Assembly: GCF_029433105.1 (NCBI RefSeq)
Contig: NZ_JARNTW010000028.1
Location: 17,322 to 81,321, forward strand
Direction of reading: 5' to 3'
Length of the DNA: 64,000 nucleotides
From: Runella sp. MFBS21
GTDB lineage: Bacteria > Bacteroidota > Bacteroidia > Cytophagales > Spirosomataceae
Shown piece by piece: positions 25,867 to 33,657 of the stretch. The position numbers were made by a program, and so were the translations under genes. Positions within the stretch are counted from its first letter, which is position 1; the number at the start of each line of letters is the position of its first letter. The notes beneath the pieces are model-generated. The model was given only the letters and a program-made list of their open reading frames with translations. It was not told the DNA's origin and ran no database searches.

Positions 25867-27456
25867 ATGAAATACTTCTTTTTCTTTTTTTTATGGAGCT
25901 TTTCGTGCTTGCACGCTCAGCGAGCCTTTAAGACAACAGGGAATGATAGCCAAACGCAAAAAGGTCGTTTGGCCTTGGTGGTTGGCAACTCAGCCTACCT
26001 CGGACAAGCCCTTCCCAATGCCGCCAACGACGCTACCGACATGGCTGCTATGCTCCGCTCGTTGGGCTTTGAAGTGATTCTCAAACAGAATCTCAACCAA
26101 ACCGAGTTCGAAGATGTGGTATCGGATTTTACCCAACGTCTTAAAAATTATGCCGTAGGCTTGTTTTACTTTGCCGGGCATGGATTTGAAGCCAGCGACA
26201 ACCTCAACTATCTGATGTCGATAGAAGTAAGAAGTGGTTTGAATGAGACCTTAGCCAAGCGGAAGTCTCTGTGTCTCAACGACGTGATGCATGGCATGAA
26301 AGAAGCCAATAGCCGTACCAACATCATGCTCGTAGATGCTTGCCGCAACAACCCTTTCCGAGGCTGGGATCGTAATACGGGTTCGGGTTTGGGGGCTGTC
26401 AATGCCCCTAGTGGCACGATTGCCTTTTTTGCCGCTTCTCCCGGCCAAACCGCCAGCGAAAACGCAGGGCAGCGCAATGGGCTTTTTACGCAAGAATTGC
26501 TAAAGCAACTACGCCAACCAAATTTGGAACTTATCAGTATATTCAAAAACACAGCCCGCGCAGTGACTGGAAAAAACACGCGCCAAACCCCCTACCAAGC
26601 GGGCTTTATCACGGATGATTTTTATTTCAAACCTACGGATACCCCTACTCCTGATACGCCGGCCAAGCGCGAAGAGCCAGCCAAACCCGTAGTAGATTTA
26701 GAACCCATTGCAATGGTAAGGGTAGAGGGGGGGAGTTTTATGATGGGTAGCAATGAAAGTACCGTTACGAAACCCATACATCGCGTCACATTAAGTAGTT
26801 TTTGGATGGCTAAGTATGAGACGACGCTGGAGGAATTTGAGAAATTTGTGGAAGCGACGGGCTATCAAACCGATGCCGAGAAAAATGGTTGGAGTTCCTG
26901 TTATCCAAATTATGAGAAGAAGGCAGGGGTAAATTGGAAGTGTGATGTAAGTGGCAACTTGCGCCCCCGCTCGGAATACAATCATCCTGTGATTCATGTA
27001 AGTTGGAATGATGCGGTGGCCTATTGCCAGTGGCTGAGCCACAAGACGGGTCGTACGTATCGTTTGCCTACGGAAGCTGAGTGGGAATACGCGGCACGTG
27101 GTGGTCAGCAAAGCCGGGGTAGGATGTATGCGGGTAGTAACAGTTTGGAAGAAGTGGGCTGGTTTACTGAAAATACCAATGATAGTGGCACACGTGCCGT
27201 GGGTCAAAAGGGAGCAAACGAATTGGGGCTTTATGACATGAGCGGCAACGTATGGGAGTGGTGCAACGATTGGTACGGTGCTTATACTGGCAGTGCTGAC
27301 AGTAATCCTACCGGCCCTGCTAGTGGGTCTCTTCGCGTGTTACGCGGCGGTAGCTGGTACGAGACCCCCGAGTGGATTCGCGTGGCGATTCGCATCAACC
27401 GCCCGCCCTCGCTTCGCAACTTCCTCTTTGGCTTTCGGGTAGTTTCCCTTCAATAA
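25867..27456 (+). CDS. Secreted caspase-FGE protein with partly drifted variable tail (VR7)
   Basis: 529 residues from ATG 25867, preferred because it begins with the signal peptide MKYFFFFFLWSFSCLHAQ; the frame also opens at a TTG at 25843. Caspase domain with His105 (FAGHG) and Cys159 (VDACRNNPF), closest to the interrupted gene at 11657 (GRLALVVGNSAYLGQALPNAAND). FGE domain from about 275 with [43 protein letters not shown] and GNVWEWCNDWYG. No FGE catalytic Cys pair. The tail partly follows the VR rule. The gene stands about 4 kb from the rest of the FGE array. Confidence 0.9.
   Translation: MKYFFFFFLWSFSCLHAQRAFKTTGNDSQTQKGRLALVVGNSAYLGQALPNAANDATDMAAMLRSLGFEVILKQNLNQTEFEDVVSDFTQRLKNYAVGLFYFAGHGFEASDNLNYLMSIEVRSGLNETLAKRKSLCLNDVMHGMKEANSRTNIMLVDACRNNPFRGWDRNTGSGLGAVNAPSGTIAFFAASPGQTASENAGQRNGLFTQELLKQLRQPNLELISIFKNTARAVTGKNTRQTPYQAGFITDDFYFKPTDTPTPDTPAKREEPAKPVVDLEPIAMVRVEGGSFMMGSNESTVTKPIHRVTLSSFWMAKYETTLEEFEKFVEATGYQTDAEKNGWSSCYPNYEKKAGVNWKCDVSGNLRPRSEYNHPVIHVSWNDAVAYCQWLSHKTGRTYRLPTEAEWEYAARGGQQSRGRMYAGSNSLEEVGWFTENTNDSGTRAVGQKGANELGLYDMSGNVWEWCNDWYGAYTGSADSNPTGPASGSLRVLRGGSWYETPEWIRVAIRINRPPSLRNFLFGFRVVSLQ
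27334..27450 (+). other. Variable-repeat-like tail VR7, partly drifted
   Basis: 117 bp. The 3' half obeys the rule (att / atc aac cgc / ctt / aac ttc ctc), but gag, gag tgg att and ttt for gtt do not, and synonymous changes (tta, ggc, gtt) occur at constant places. Either an older target or one served by a different template. Confidence 0.6.
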
Positions 27457-27593
27457 ACAGAGAGGCAATCCGTCTGACGCGGCGTGTTTTGTCTCCCCGT
27501 AGTTTTGTCACCCTGTTAAGGGTCTATTCTCGCTCTTTGCCACCCCGAAGGGGTCTATTTATATCGCAATAAAAAGAATCAATATCTAGCCTT
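27457..27593 (+). repeat. Intergenic cassette, copy D
   Basis: Clearly related to cassettes A and B: CGGCGTGTTTTGTC.CCCCGTAG, CACCCTGTTAAGGGTC, CACCCCGAAGGGGTC, then TATTTATATCG and TCAATATCTAGCCTT before ATG. The last part differs (CAATAAAAAG for TAAAACAGC). Confidence 0.75.
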
Positions 27594-28193
27594 ATGCGCA
27601 CTTTTTTCTATTATTCCCTCTTTTTTCTTTTCAGCCTCGGACTGCTAAGCACTCCCGCATTTGCCCAACCCACAGGCATGAAACCCATTGACAAAAGCCA
27701 AATGCCAGCGGGTACGGAGCAATGGCTGGCGCTGGTGGTGGGTAATAAAGACTACATCTGGGCCGATGCGCGGCTGCAAAACCTTCTCAACGACGCCAAC
27801 GGCGTGGCCGCTGCCTTGCAAACCTTGGGTTTTGAAGTAATACTTCGTAAAAACCTGACTCAATCAGACTTTTTGCGTAATATTGATGATTTTGGCGACC
27901 GCCTCCGTCAGTACGATGTAGGCTTGTTTTATTACAGTGGCCACGGCGTGCAGCACAACGGGGAAAACTATCTGGTGCCGATTGACGCTAATACCAAAAC
28001 GGCCCAAAAAATCGAATATGCCACCGCTCCGAGGAGTGTAGTCCAGAACGGCAATGGCGTATTTACCGCAGCACTGCTCAAATTCCTACAACGCGGCCAG
28101 CGCTTTGATGATATTTTCAGGATACAGTCAATGAAGTACGATAATGCACAATGCCCTTTTCAGACTTCCATTTTGAGGGCAAGAAAACCATAA
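27594..28193 (+). pseudogene. Caspase gene remnant with internal deletion and frameshifted end
   Basis: Opens with the shared signal peptide (MRTFFYYSLFFLF..AFAQ) and a caspase N-half with the catalytic His in YYSGHGVQ. After ANTKTAQKIEY the sequence jumps to ATAPRSVVQNGNGVFTAALL. The whole segment with LDACRNNP is missing, so there is no catalytic Cys. Near 28115 a frameshift replaces the expected FQDTVNEVR by FRIQSMKYDN. The end overlaps the 5' part of the frame at 28151, whose first residues (FSDFHFEGKK) are the caspase C-terminus in another frame. A 199-residue product is possible but would be inactive as a protease. Confidence 0.8.
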
Positions 28194-28216
28194 AAATTAC
28201 AAAATTGTATGCAATC

Positions 28217-28795
28217 ATGAAGAATATAACCCTCGAATATCGTAAAGAGCTCATTGAACGCAGACGACAGTTACAGCTTAAACATTGGGTGAATCACACA
28301 TTACAAAATTACAACTACATAATTGAAAAACTGAATCAAAACGCGGTAGATTACCAACTTTATTTGGGAAATCATCCCTTTGAGGCTGATAATACAAACT
28401 ACGAACTATATGCTGGCCATGGCCTTTATTGGCGATGGGTAGATAAACATTTCCCCACACAGTACAACGGCATCAATTGGAGAGAGGTGCCGGAGGCGGT
28501 TTATTTAGACCACAATGAGTTGCGTTACCGTGACAATTTACCGGCTATATTGACGAAGCTTACTCAACAATATACCATCGAAGATACGGAAGTATGCATA
28601 TTTTGGGGGTATCTGACCGGCGGAGGTCCAACTCCCTCTTTTCGAATAAAGTGGTCAGACTTCGTGCTATACTCTGATATATTTGATTACTACCATTATA
28701 CGTTTGTTATTTCCGAAACCGCCAACTACGCCTTACAAACTCTTTTTGACGAGGCTTGGTGGGGGCGAGCTGATTCTGACCATGTTAAAATCTAA
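28217..28795 (+). CDS. Hypothetical cytoplasmic protein
   Basis: 192 residues from ATG 28217 (MKNITLEYRKELIERRRQL); the frame is open from 28151, but that part derives from the caspase remnant. No signal peptide or membrane segment. Rich in Tyr, Trp and Asn, with an N-terminal helix followed by a mixed fold (YAGHGLYWRWVDKHFPTQ, VCIFWGYLTGGGPTPSFR). The Y-AGHG string is a chance echo of the caspase motif; the context does not fit. No family recognised; size and composition resemble orphan immunity or SUKH-like proteins, without firm support. Confidence 0.62.
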   Translation: MKNITLEYRKELIERRRQLQLKHWVNHTLQNYNYIIEKLNQNAVDYQLYLGNHPFEADNTNYELYAGHGLYWRWVDKHFPTQYNGINWREVPEAVYLDHNELRYRDNLPAILTKLTQQYTIEDTEVCIFWGYLTGGGPTPSFRIKWSDFVLYSDIFDYYHYTFVISETANYALQTLFDEAWWGRADSDHVKI

Positions 28796-28816
28796 CTAAA
28801 CTGGCGGAAATATGAT

Positions 28817-29371
28817 TTATTCACGCCCGTTTCGAGACTCGCGGCGGCGATTTTCTTCCAACAGATACCGATCTTTGCGGATAGAGGGTACTAAAATCAG
28901 ATATGGTTTATCGGTCTTTTCATCAATGTCTTCTCCCACAATAACATATTCCTTTTCATTGGTACGATTATATTTTTTTACCCAAATTTCTTTATCAACC
29001 AATTTGAATTTTTTAACAACTTTCGATTCATTCTCTTCCAGCTTATTCGGTATAGTACCCCAAGAGGCTGCAATTAGAGAAGAACCTCCAACAAACCCAA
29101 CAAAAAAATGTACTATTTTGTCCATAGGTTCTGGTGCTGCTGCTAGTATCGCAATTCCTGAAATTACTACAGCTGAACCAATACCCGTACCTATTAAAGA
29201 AGGAGTTAATGTTGCTTTCCTGTTCCACTCAGGGTACACTTTAATAGCTTCATTGTGCAAGCCTGTATCGGTTTCTTGATTTGTGGGAGGTGTACGTAGC
29301 AGAGGTTTATATGTATAACAGGAAGATAAAGAAAATGATAAAAAGAAGAGTAGAGGTAAATAAATTTTCAT
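28817..29371 (-). CDS. Hypothetical lipoprotein with membrane segments
   Basis: 184 residues. An N-terminal lipoprotein signal MKIYLPLLFFLSFSLSSC predicts lipidation at Cys18. One or two hydrophobic stretches in the middle (LIGTGIGSAVVISGIAILAAA; IVHFFVGFVGGSSLIAASWG) could be membrane segments or glycine-zipper-like. The C-terminus is highly charged (SIRKDRYLLEENRRRESRNGRE). No family recognised. Transcribed towards the preceding gene and divergently from the caspase gene at 29433. Confidence 0.68.
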   Translation of the reverse strand: MKIYLPLLFFLSFSLSSCYTYKPLLRTPPTNQETDTGLHNEAIKVYPEWNRKATLTPSLIGTGIGSAVVISGIAILAAAPEPMDKIVHFFVGFVGGSSLIAASWGTIPNKLEENESKVVKKFKLVDKEIWVKKYNRTNEKEYVIVGEDIDEKTDKPYLILVPSIRKDRYLLEENRRRESRNGRE

Positions 29372-29432
29372 ATAAAATTTCTATTTAAAAGATTGATTTG
29401 CAGTTTTACAAAAAAAAGAAAAAACTAATTAT

Positions 29433-30716
29433 ATGCGAAATAAAAGCCATTTTTTATGTTTTTTGGGATACATCATTCATTGCATTTCTCTGACGGTAAA
29501 TGCTCAGGTATCGGATGCTGAAGAAATTACAGCATTAATTGGAAATGCTAAAGAAAAGGTAACAGAAAGAATGGGACTCCCAGAGCGACAAGTAGCTTAC
29601 AGTTCAACAAAGATGCTTTACGAATTTTATCGAGTAGGTCTTTCTGTACAAAGTAGTATTGAAGACAGTCGAATCACAAAAGTCTTTTTTCATTCGGGAG
29701 TGGAACCGAGCAGCTATTTTAAAAAATATACAAATAAATTACCTCTCAACCTCAACTTCAACTTAAAAAGCATCCAGGTCATTGATATGCTGGGGAACCC
29801 TACTGAAAAGCAAAATGATGGTAAAGGCTATGTATACTATTATTATGATAATATTGGCGTTGATTTTATATTCATGAACAGTAGCGACCGTATGGTCAGC
29901 GTAGCTTTTCGCAAAAATCCTACCCCCAACTACATAAGTACCTCGAATGAGCAGCCCACAATTGTCTCCAACAAAAAACAGGAACAAGAAAATGAGGCGA
30001 TTCCCAAAAAAAGCCAAGCCAAAACAGAACAAGTGTTGCTAAAAGAGCGCGTAGCTCTTATTATTGGCAACTCTACCTACGAGCACGGCAGCAGACTGGA
30101 AAGCCGCCCCATTAATGATGCTAAAGACATCAGTGAACGACTGAAGCAACTTGGATTTAATGTAACTACTCTTACGGATGCTACTAAAGGCCAAATTGAA
30201 AAGACGTTGGGTGATTTCAGTAAAAAGGCCAAAGATGCCGACGTAGCTTTGTTTTTTTATGCTGGGCATGGGATTGAATCTGAAGGAGTCAACTATTTGT
30301 TACCAATAGATGCCACACTTGAGAGTCGAGAAGATGCTCGCCTACAGGCTGTTTCACTTGACCTGATTTTGAGTGAGATGAAACGGTATAATACCAAAGT
30401 CAACTTGGTCTATTTAGATGCTTGCCGCAACAATCCCTTCCGCTCATGGAACCGTGATGTTGGCAGCAGAGGGTTTGTACAAGTAGGTAGACTATCCCAA
30501 AGTACAAAAGTATACTATGCCACTCAACCGGGTGATGTAGCCAATAATGGAAATGGACGTAATGGTGTTTTTACTGGCTCTTTGCTCAAACACCTTAAAA
30601 AGGGTGCTGAAATTGAAGAGCTAATGCGTGAAGTAACCATTGATGTGATCAAAACGACTAGCAACAATCAACAACCTTATTCCGCTGGGACTTTGTTAAC
30701 AAAATTTGAGTTTTGA
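29433..30716 (+). CDS. Secreted caspase with novel N-terminal domain
   Basis: 427 residues. Signal peptide to about residue 25 (SLTVNAQ). Residues 26-175 form a domain I do not recognise (ITALIGNAKEKVTERMGLPE; VIDMLGNPTEKQNDGKGY), somewhat like a short SmpA/BamE-type lipoprotein fold by its LGxPxxxxxDGxGYVYYY pattern. The caspase domain (about 205-427) has FFYAGHGIES (His) and VYLDACRNNPFRSWNRD (Cys) and ends, as the gene at position 1 does, in AGTLLTKFEF. It has no FGE domain. Its caspase is the sister of the first caspase in the window, so the array is bounded by two related non-FGE members. Confidence 0.87.
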   Translation: MRNKSHFLCFLGYIIHCISLTVNAQVSDAEEITALIGNAKEKVTERMGLPERQVAYSSTKMLYEFYRVGLSVQSSIEDSRITKVFFHSGVEPSSYFKKYTNKLPLNLNFNLKSIQVIDMLGNPTEKQNDGKGYVYYYYDNIGVDFIFMNSSDRMVSVAFRKNPTPNYISTSNEQPTIVSNKKQEQENEAIPKKSQAKTEQVLLKERVALIIGNSTYEHGSRLESRPINDAKDISERLKQLGFNVTTLTDATKGQIEKTLGDFSKKAKDADVALFFYAGHGIESEGVNYLLPIDATLESREDARLQAVSLDLILSEMKRYNTKVNLVYLDACRNNPFRSWNRDVGSRGFVQVGRLSQSTKVYYATQPGDVANNGNGRNGVFTGSLLKHLKKGAEIEELMREVTIDVIKTTSNNQQPYSAGTLLTKFEF

Positions 30717-30794
30717 ATTAATCGGGTGCTAAGATTTTATCAAAAAAGTGAATAAACAGCTATGAATAACATTTTTTGATAAAACCGCTAAAAA

Positions 30795-31166
30795 TGGAAA
30801 CCTATACGAATCGAATTCAACTTAACGCCGACCTTGTAGCAGCCGAAAGGGAGGGGTTATGGGGCATAATTGACAGACAGGGAACGACGGATTTATTATC
30901 TATTTTTATGGTAATATAGGCATATCTAAAGAGGGACTTTGGGGTTTCTTAATTACAAAGGTGACTGGATTTCGCAACCTCAATATCAGTAAATCAGCTA
31001 TGAAACAAATCATGAATTGGTAAGTATTTGGAAAGATCAAAAATATAGTTTTATCGACAGTTATGCTCAGGAAGTAATCGTCTGTAAGTATGATTATTGT
31101 GGGGATTTTGACGAAAACGGATTGGCAGTGTTTGAAGAGAATTGCAAATTAATAATTTCAAAATAA
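30795..31166 (+). pseudogene. Remnant of a WG-repeat protein
   Basis: Short blocks in different frames read EGLWGIIDRQG, EGLWGFLNYKGDWISQPQYQ and CGDFDENGLAVFEEN, the EGLWGfId..G and FsENGLAaV signature of WG-repeat proteins. Stops (for example TAG near 30918) and frameshifts separate them, and there is no intact frame longer than about 45 codons. Confidence 0.6.
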
Positions 31167-31592
31167 GTGCTAACCGATAACTGTTATCCATTCATAATAA
31201 ATGCTCGAAAATTTTTGCTTTTTTGTTGGACCTTGGAGTATGTAAAGCCTGCCAGAGCTCATTAAGGGCAGTAATTGGATTGTTAGAGCTATCGATTCGA
31301 TTAGTATGTAAGTAACCATAAATTATGAATTACTACCTAAAAGCCATCCAAGGTGCTACCTTAAAGCGGCGTATTTTTGCTGACTGTGGTGAATAAGAAC
31401 TTCTACTTCTGTCTCATTCCAACTTTTGCGATGTTGACCCATATCGATTACAAGTTAGATTTTCTCTTAGCGACTGTCCAGTTTTTTATCTGACTTGACT
31501 GGCAAGTTATATAGCTCCGTTGAAATAATCAATGAAAGATGATTATAGGTTTATCTGATAAGTTTTTGTCTATATTTTTTGGCAAAAAAAAA
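31167..31592. other. Non-coding, decayed DNA; possible transposase fragment
   Basis: No convincing gene. On the minus strand 31356-31442 encodes MGQHRKSWNETEVEVLIHHS followed by a stop; the beginning resembles the helix-turn-helix start of small transposase subunits (RK.W....K...L), but the fragment is too short to be sure. The rest has no recognisable content. It forms the boundary between the caspase cargo and the plasmid backbone. Confidence 0.35.
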
Positions 31593-31618
31593 TTTATGTC
31601 TTATTTTTAAGACATAAA
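31593..31618. promoter_or_regulatory. Perfect palindrome upstream of parA (probable operator)
   Basis: TTTATGTCTTA-TTTT-TAAGACATAAA: 11-bp perfect arms with a 4-nt centre, 23 nt before the parA start. The ParA product has an N-terminal DNA-binding extension, so autoregulation here is plausible; alternatively it is a partition site. Confidence 0.65.
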
Positions 31619-31640
31619 AGGCGCTTATATCAGTAAAAAT

Positions 31641-32585
31641 ATGCTCACCAACGAAAAAGCTGTTTCCTTCTTGAAACAAAATCCCGCACTTTCATTGTCC
31701 GTCTTGGAGAAAGAAGCCCAACTACCCGTCAGTACTCTTTCTAAGGCAATAGGAGGAGATCGACAACTGAATTCAAAGCATTTGGCGAGTTTGTCTCCTG
31801 TTCTCATTAAATATGGATTCAAAGAGTTTGCCAGTTCAAAGGCCAAAATTATTTCAGTAGTTAACCACAAAGGAGGCGTTGGTAAAACGACTACGACGCT
31901 GAATTTGGGAAGAGCTTTGGTAAAACTTGGCTATCGTGTTTTATTGATAGATATGGATTCCCAAGGTAACCTTTCCCAAGCATTGGGGCATGACAACCCT
32001 GAGAAACAGGTAGTGCAGTCGCTGCTCAAAGGGGAATCTCTGCCTATTTATAACATCATAGAAAACTATGATTTGGCACCTAGTGATTTAGAATTGGCTT
32101 ATGCAGATTTAGAGCTCGTGCAGGCTGTTGGGGGGGTAAACCAACTTAAAAATGCCATTGCCCCTATCCGAAACCGTTATGATTATATTTTTATTGATTG
32201 TCCCCCAGCGCTGAACATCTTTACTAATTCAGCTTTGGTGGCTTCTACTAGTTGTCTAGTGACTCTTCAGCCGGAGGCGTCAGCTTTAAAGGGTGTTAAT
32301 AATTTGTTTGATCGTATCACTCAGGTTCGTGACCGTATCAATTATGAGTTGATGATTGAAGGTATTGTATTGACCATGGTAGATGCGCGTCTTAAAGTGC
32401 ATCGAGACATGATTGATTACATAAAAGATTCACTCTCAAGCTTTAAAATATTTTCTACGGTCATTCGTCAAAATGTGGCACTCAAAGAATCTCAAATCGC
32501 TCAACAGGATATCTTTAACTACGCTTCTGATTCTAATGGAGCTCAAGACTATCTTAAATTAGCGTATGAACTCTCTGGGCAATAA
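31641..32585 (+). CDS. parA: ParA-family partition ATPase with N-terminal HTH
   Basis: 314 residues. Residues 1-65 (NPALSLSVLEKEAQLPVSTL..AIGGDRQL) form a helix-turn-helix, then comes a ParA/Soj ATPase: deviant Walker A KGGVGKTTTTLNLG (about 77-90), Walker A' DMDSQGNLSQ, Walker B FIDCPPALN. ParA dimerises with ATP on nucleoid DNA and moves plasmid copies when stimulated by ParB. The HTH-bearing form corresponds to type Ia ParA proteins that also repress their own operon. Followed 15 nt later by the parB-like gene. It marks the start of the plasmid maintenance module. Confidence 0.9.
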   Translation: MLTNEKAVSFLKQNPALSLSVLEKEAQLPVSTLSKAIGGDRQLNSKHLASLSPVLIKYGFKEFASSKAKIISVVNHKGGVGKTTTTLNLGRALVKLGYRVLLIDMDSQGNLSQALGHDNPEKQVVQSLLKGESLPIYNIIENYDLAPSDLELAYADLELVQAVGGVNQLKNAIAPIRNRYDYIFIDCPPALNIFTNSALVASTSCLVTLQPEASALKGVNNLFDRITQVRDRINYELMIEGIVLTMVDARLKVHRDMIDYIKDSLSSFKIFSTVIRQNVALKESQIAQQDIFNYASDSNGAQDYLKLAYELSGQ

Positions 32586-32600
32586 AACTATCTATCTAAA

Positions 32601-33635
32601 ATGAAAAAATACCAAATCTCACTCGGCGAAAAAAAGATTATCAAAGACGAAGGGCTATTGAAGTTTGAAGAGATTAAGAAACAAATTCGGATTTTGCCAG
32701 AGTTAGAACAGCTCATTCCGCCATTATTGCCTAATGAATTAGAACAACTTGAGCGAAATATTCTCCAAGAAGGATGTCGAGAAGCATTACTGATTTGGCA
32801 AACTACTGAAGACGTCATTGAACCTAGTGTGGCCGATAAGCCCTCGGAGTGTTATATCCTTGTTGACGGACACAATCGTTATAATATATGTACAAGACAT
32901 AACATAGACTTTAAAATTCATTTGGTTGCTTTTAAAAGCTTGTATGATGTACGGCAGTTTATGATTGATAACCAGCTAGGTAGGCGAAATCTTACCCCTG
33001 AACAAGCCTCTTATTTACGAGGGATGAAATACCTTACTGAGAAAAAAGAAAAAGGTAAGTATGAACGTCCCCTTCATAAGGGACAAAATGTCCTTTATGA
33101 AGAGGGCATTAGTGAAAGTTTAAAAAAGAAGGAGCATAAGGGACAAAATGTCCTTTATGAAGAAAGCGTTAGCGAAAGCTTAGAAAAGAAGGAGCATAAG
33201 GGACAAAATGTCCTTTATGATAATGAAGCAACCTCCACTGCCGAGAGATTGGGCAAACAATTCAATGTAAGTGAGAAAACAATTAAAAGAGATGCTGAAT
33301 TTGCCTCCGGGATAGAAAAACTCGACCCAGTTCTCAAATCTGAAATATTGTTGGGGAAAACAAAAGTGAATAAAACAATCATTCAGCGCATAGGAAAGGA
33401 TGAATCTATGGTTATGCCTTTGACAACGGTGGCTGAGATTGAGGAAATTGCAGCCAAGCCAAGGACTTCTTCTAAAGAGGCTGCAGTTTCACTACCATCG
33501 ACAAAAAAGGATGTTTTTATTACTCAACTAGTCGCACTCTCCAAGGAATTACAACAGACTGGTGCAGTCAATATTTGTGATGAAATCATCATTTGCGCCT
33601 CAGAAATAAAGAAAATGTTTTCACAGGAGTCGTAA
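32601..33635 (+). CDS. parB: ParB-like partition protein with triplicated internal repeat
   Basis: 344 residues. The N-terminal ParB/sulfiredoxin-like domain includes LLPNELEQLERNILQEGCRE and ILVDGHNRYNICTRHNI. The middle part (about 158-215) has three consecutive 20-residue units beginning HKGQNVLYE. A central HTH of ParB type follows (STAERLGKQFNVSEKTIKRD), then a C-terminal part that may dimerise. ParB binds parS sites and spreads or loads as a clamp, stimulating ParA. The DNA of the three units carries near-perfect palindromes, so the gene may contain its own partition sites. Directly downstream of parA. Confidence 0.82.
   Translation: MKKYQISLGEKKIIKDEGLLKFEEIKKQIRILPELEQLIPPLLPNELEQLERNILQEGCREALLIWQTTEDVIEPSVADKPSECYILVDGHNRYNICTRHNIDFKIHLVAFKSLYDVRQFMIDNQLGRRNLTPEQASYLRGMKYLTEKKEKGKYERPLHKGQNVLYEEGISESLKKKEHKGQNVLYEESVSESLEKKEHKGQNVLYDNEATSTAERLGKQFNVSEKTIKRDAEFASGIEKLDPVLKSEILLGKTKVNKTIIQRIGKDESMVMPLTTVAEIEEIAAKPRTSSKEAAVSLPSTKKDVFITQLVALSKELQQTGAVNICDEIIICASEIKKMFSQES
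33075..33220. repeat. Three 26-bp palindromic repeats, 60-bp period, inside parB
   Basis: CATAAGGGACA-AAA-TGTCCTTTATG followed by A at 33075-33100, 33135-33160 and 33195-33220, identical in all three. Arms pair at 10 of 11 bases, and the first copy extends to 14 bases per arm (CTTCATAA...TTATGAAG). The exact 60-bp spacing keeps the reading frame. Candidate parS-like sites. Confidence 0.8.
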
Positions 33636-33657
33636 TCTTATAGCGGTATACTATTTC

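Noticed and set aside
1213..27456. FGE domains as real sulfatase-activating enzymes
   Set aside because: The catalytic cysteine pair is missing in all tails and no sulfatase gene is in the window.
28217..28795. AGHG string in the hypothetical protein as a caspase motif
   Set aside because: No matching strand context and no DACRNN-type Cys motif; coincidence.
28812..29279. Plus-strand frame of 155 codons antisense to the lipoprotein gene
   Set aside because: The minus-strand frame has a clear lipoprotein signal; the plus-strand product has no protein-like features.
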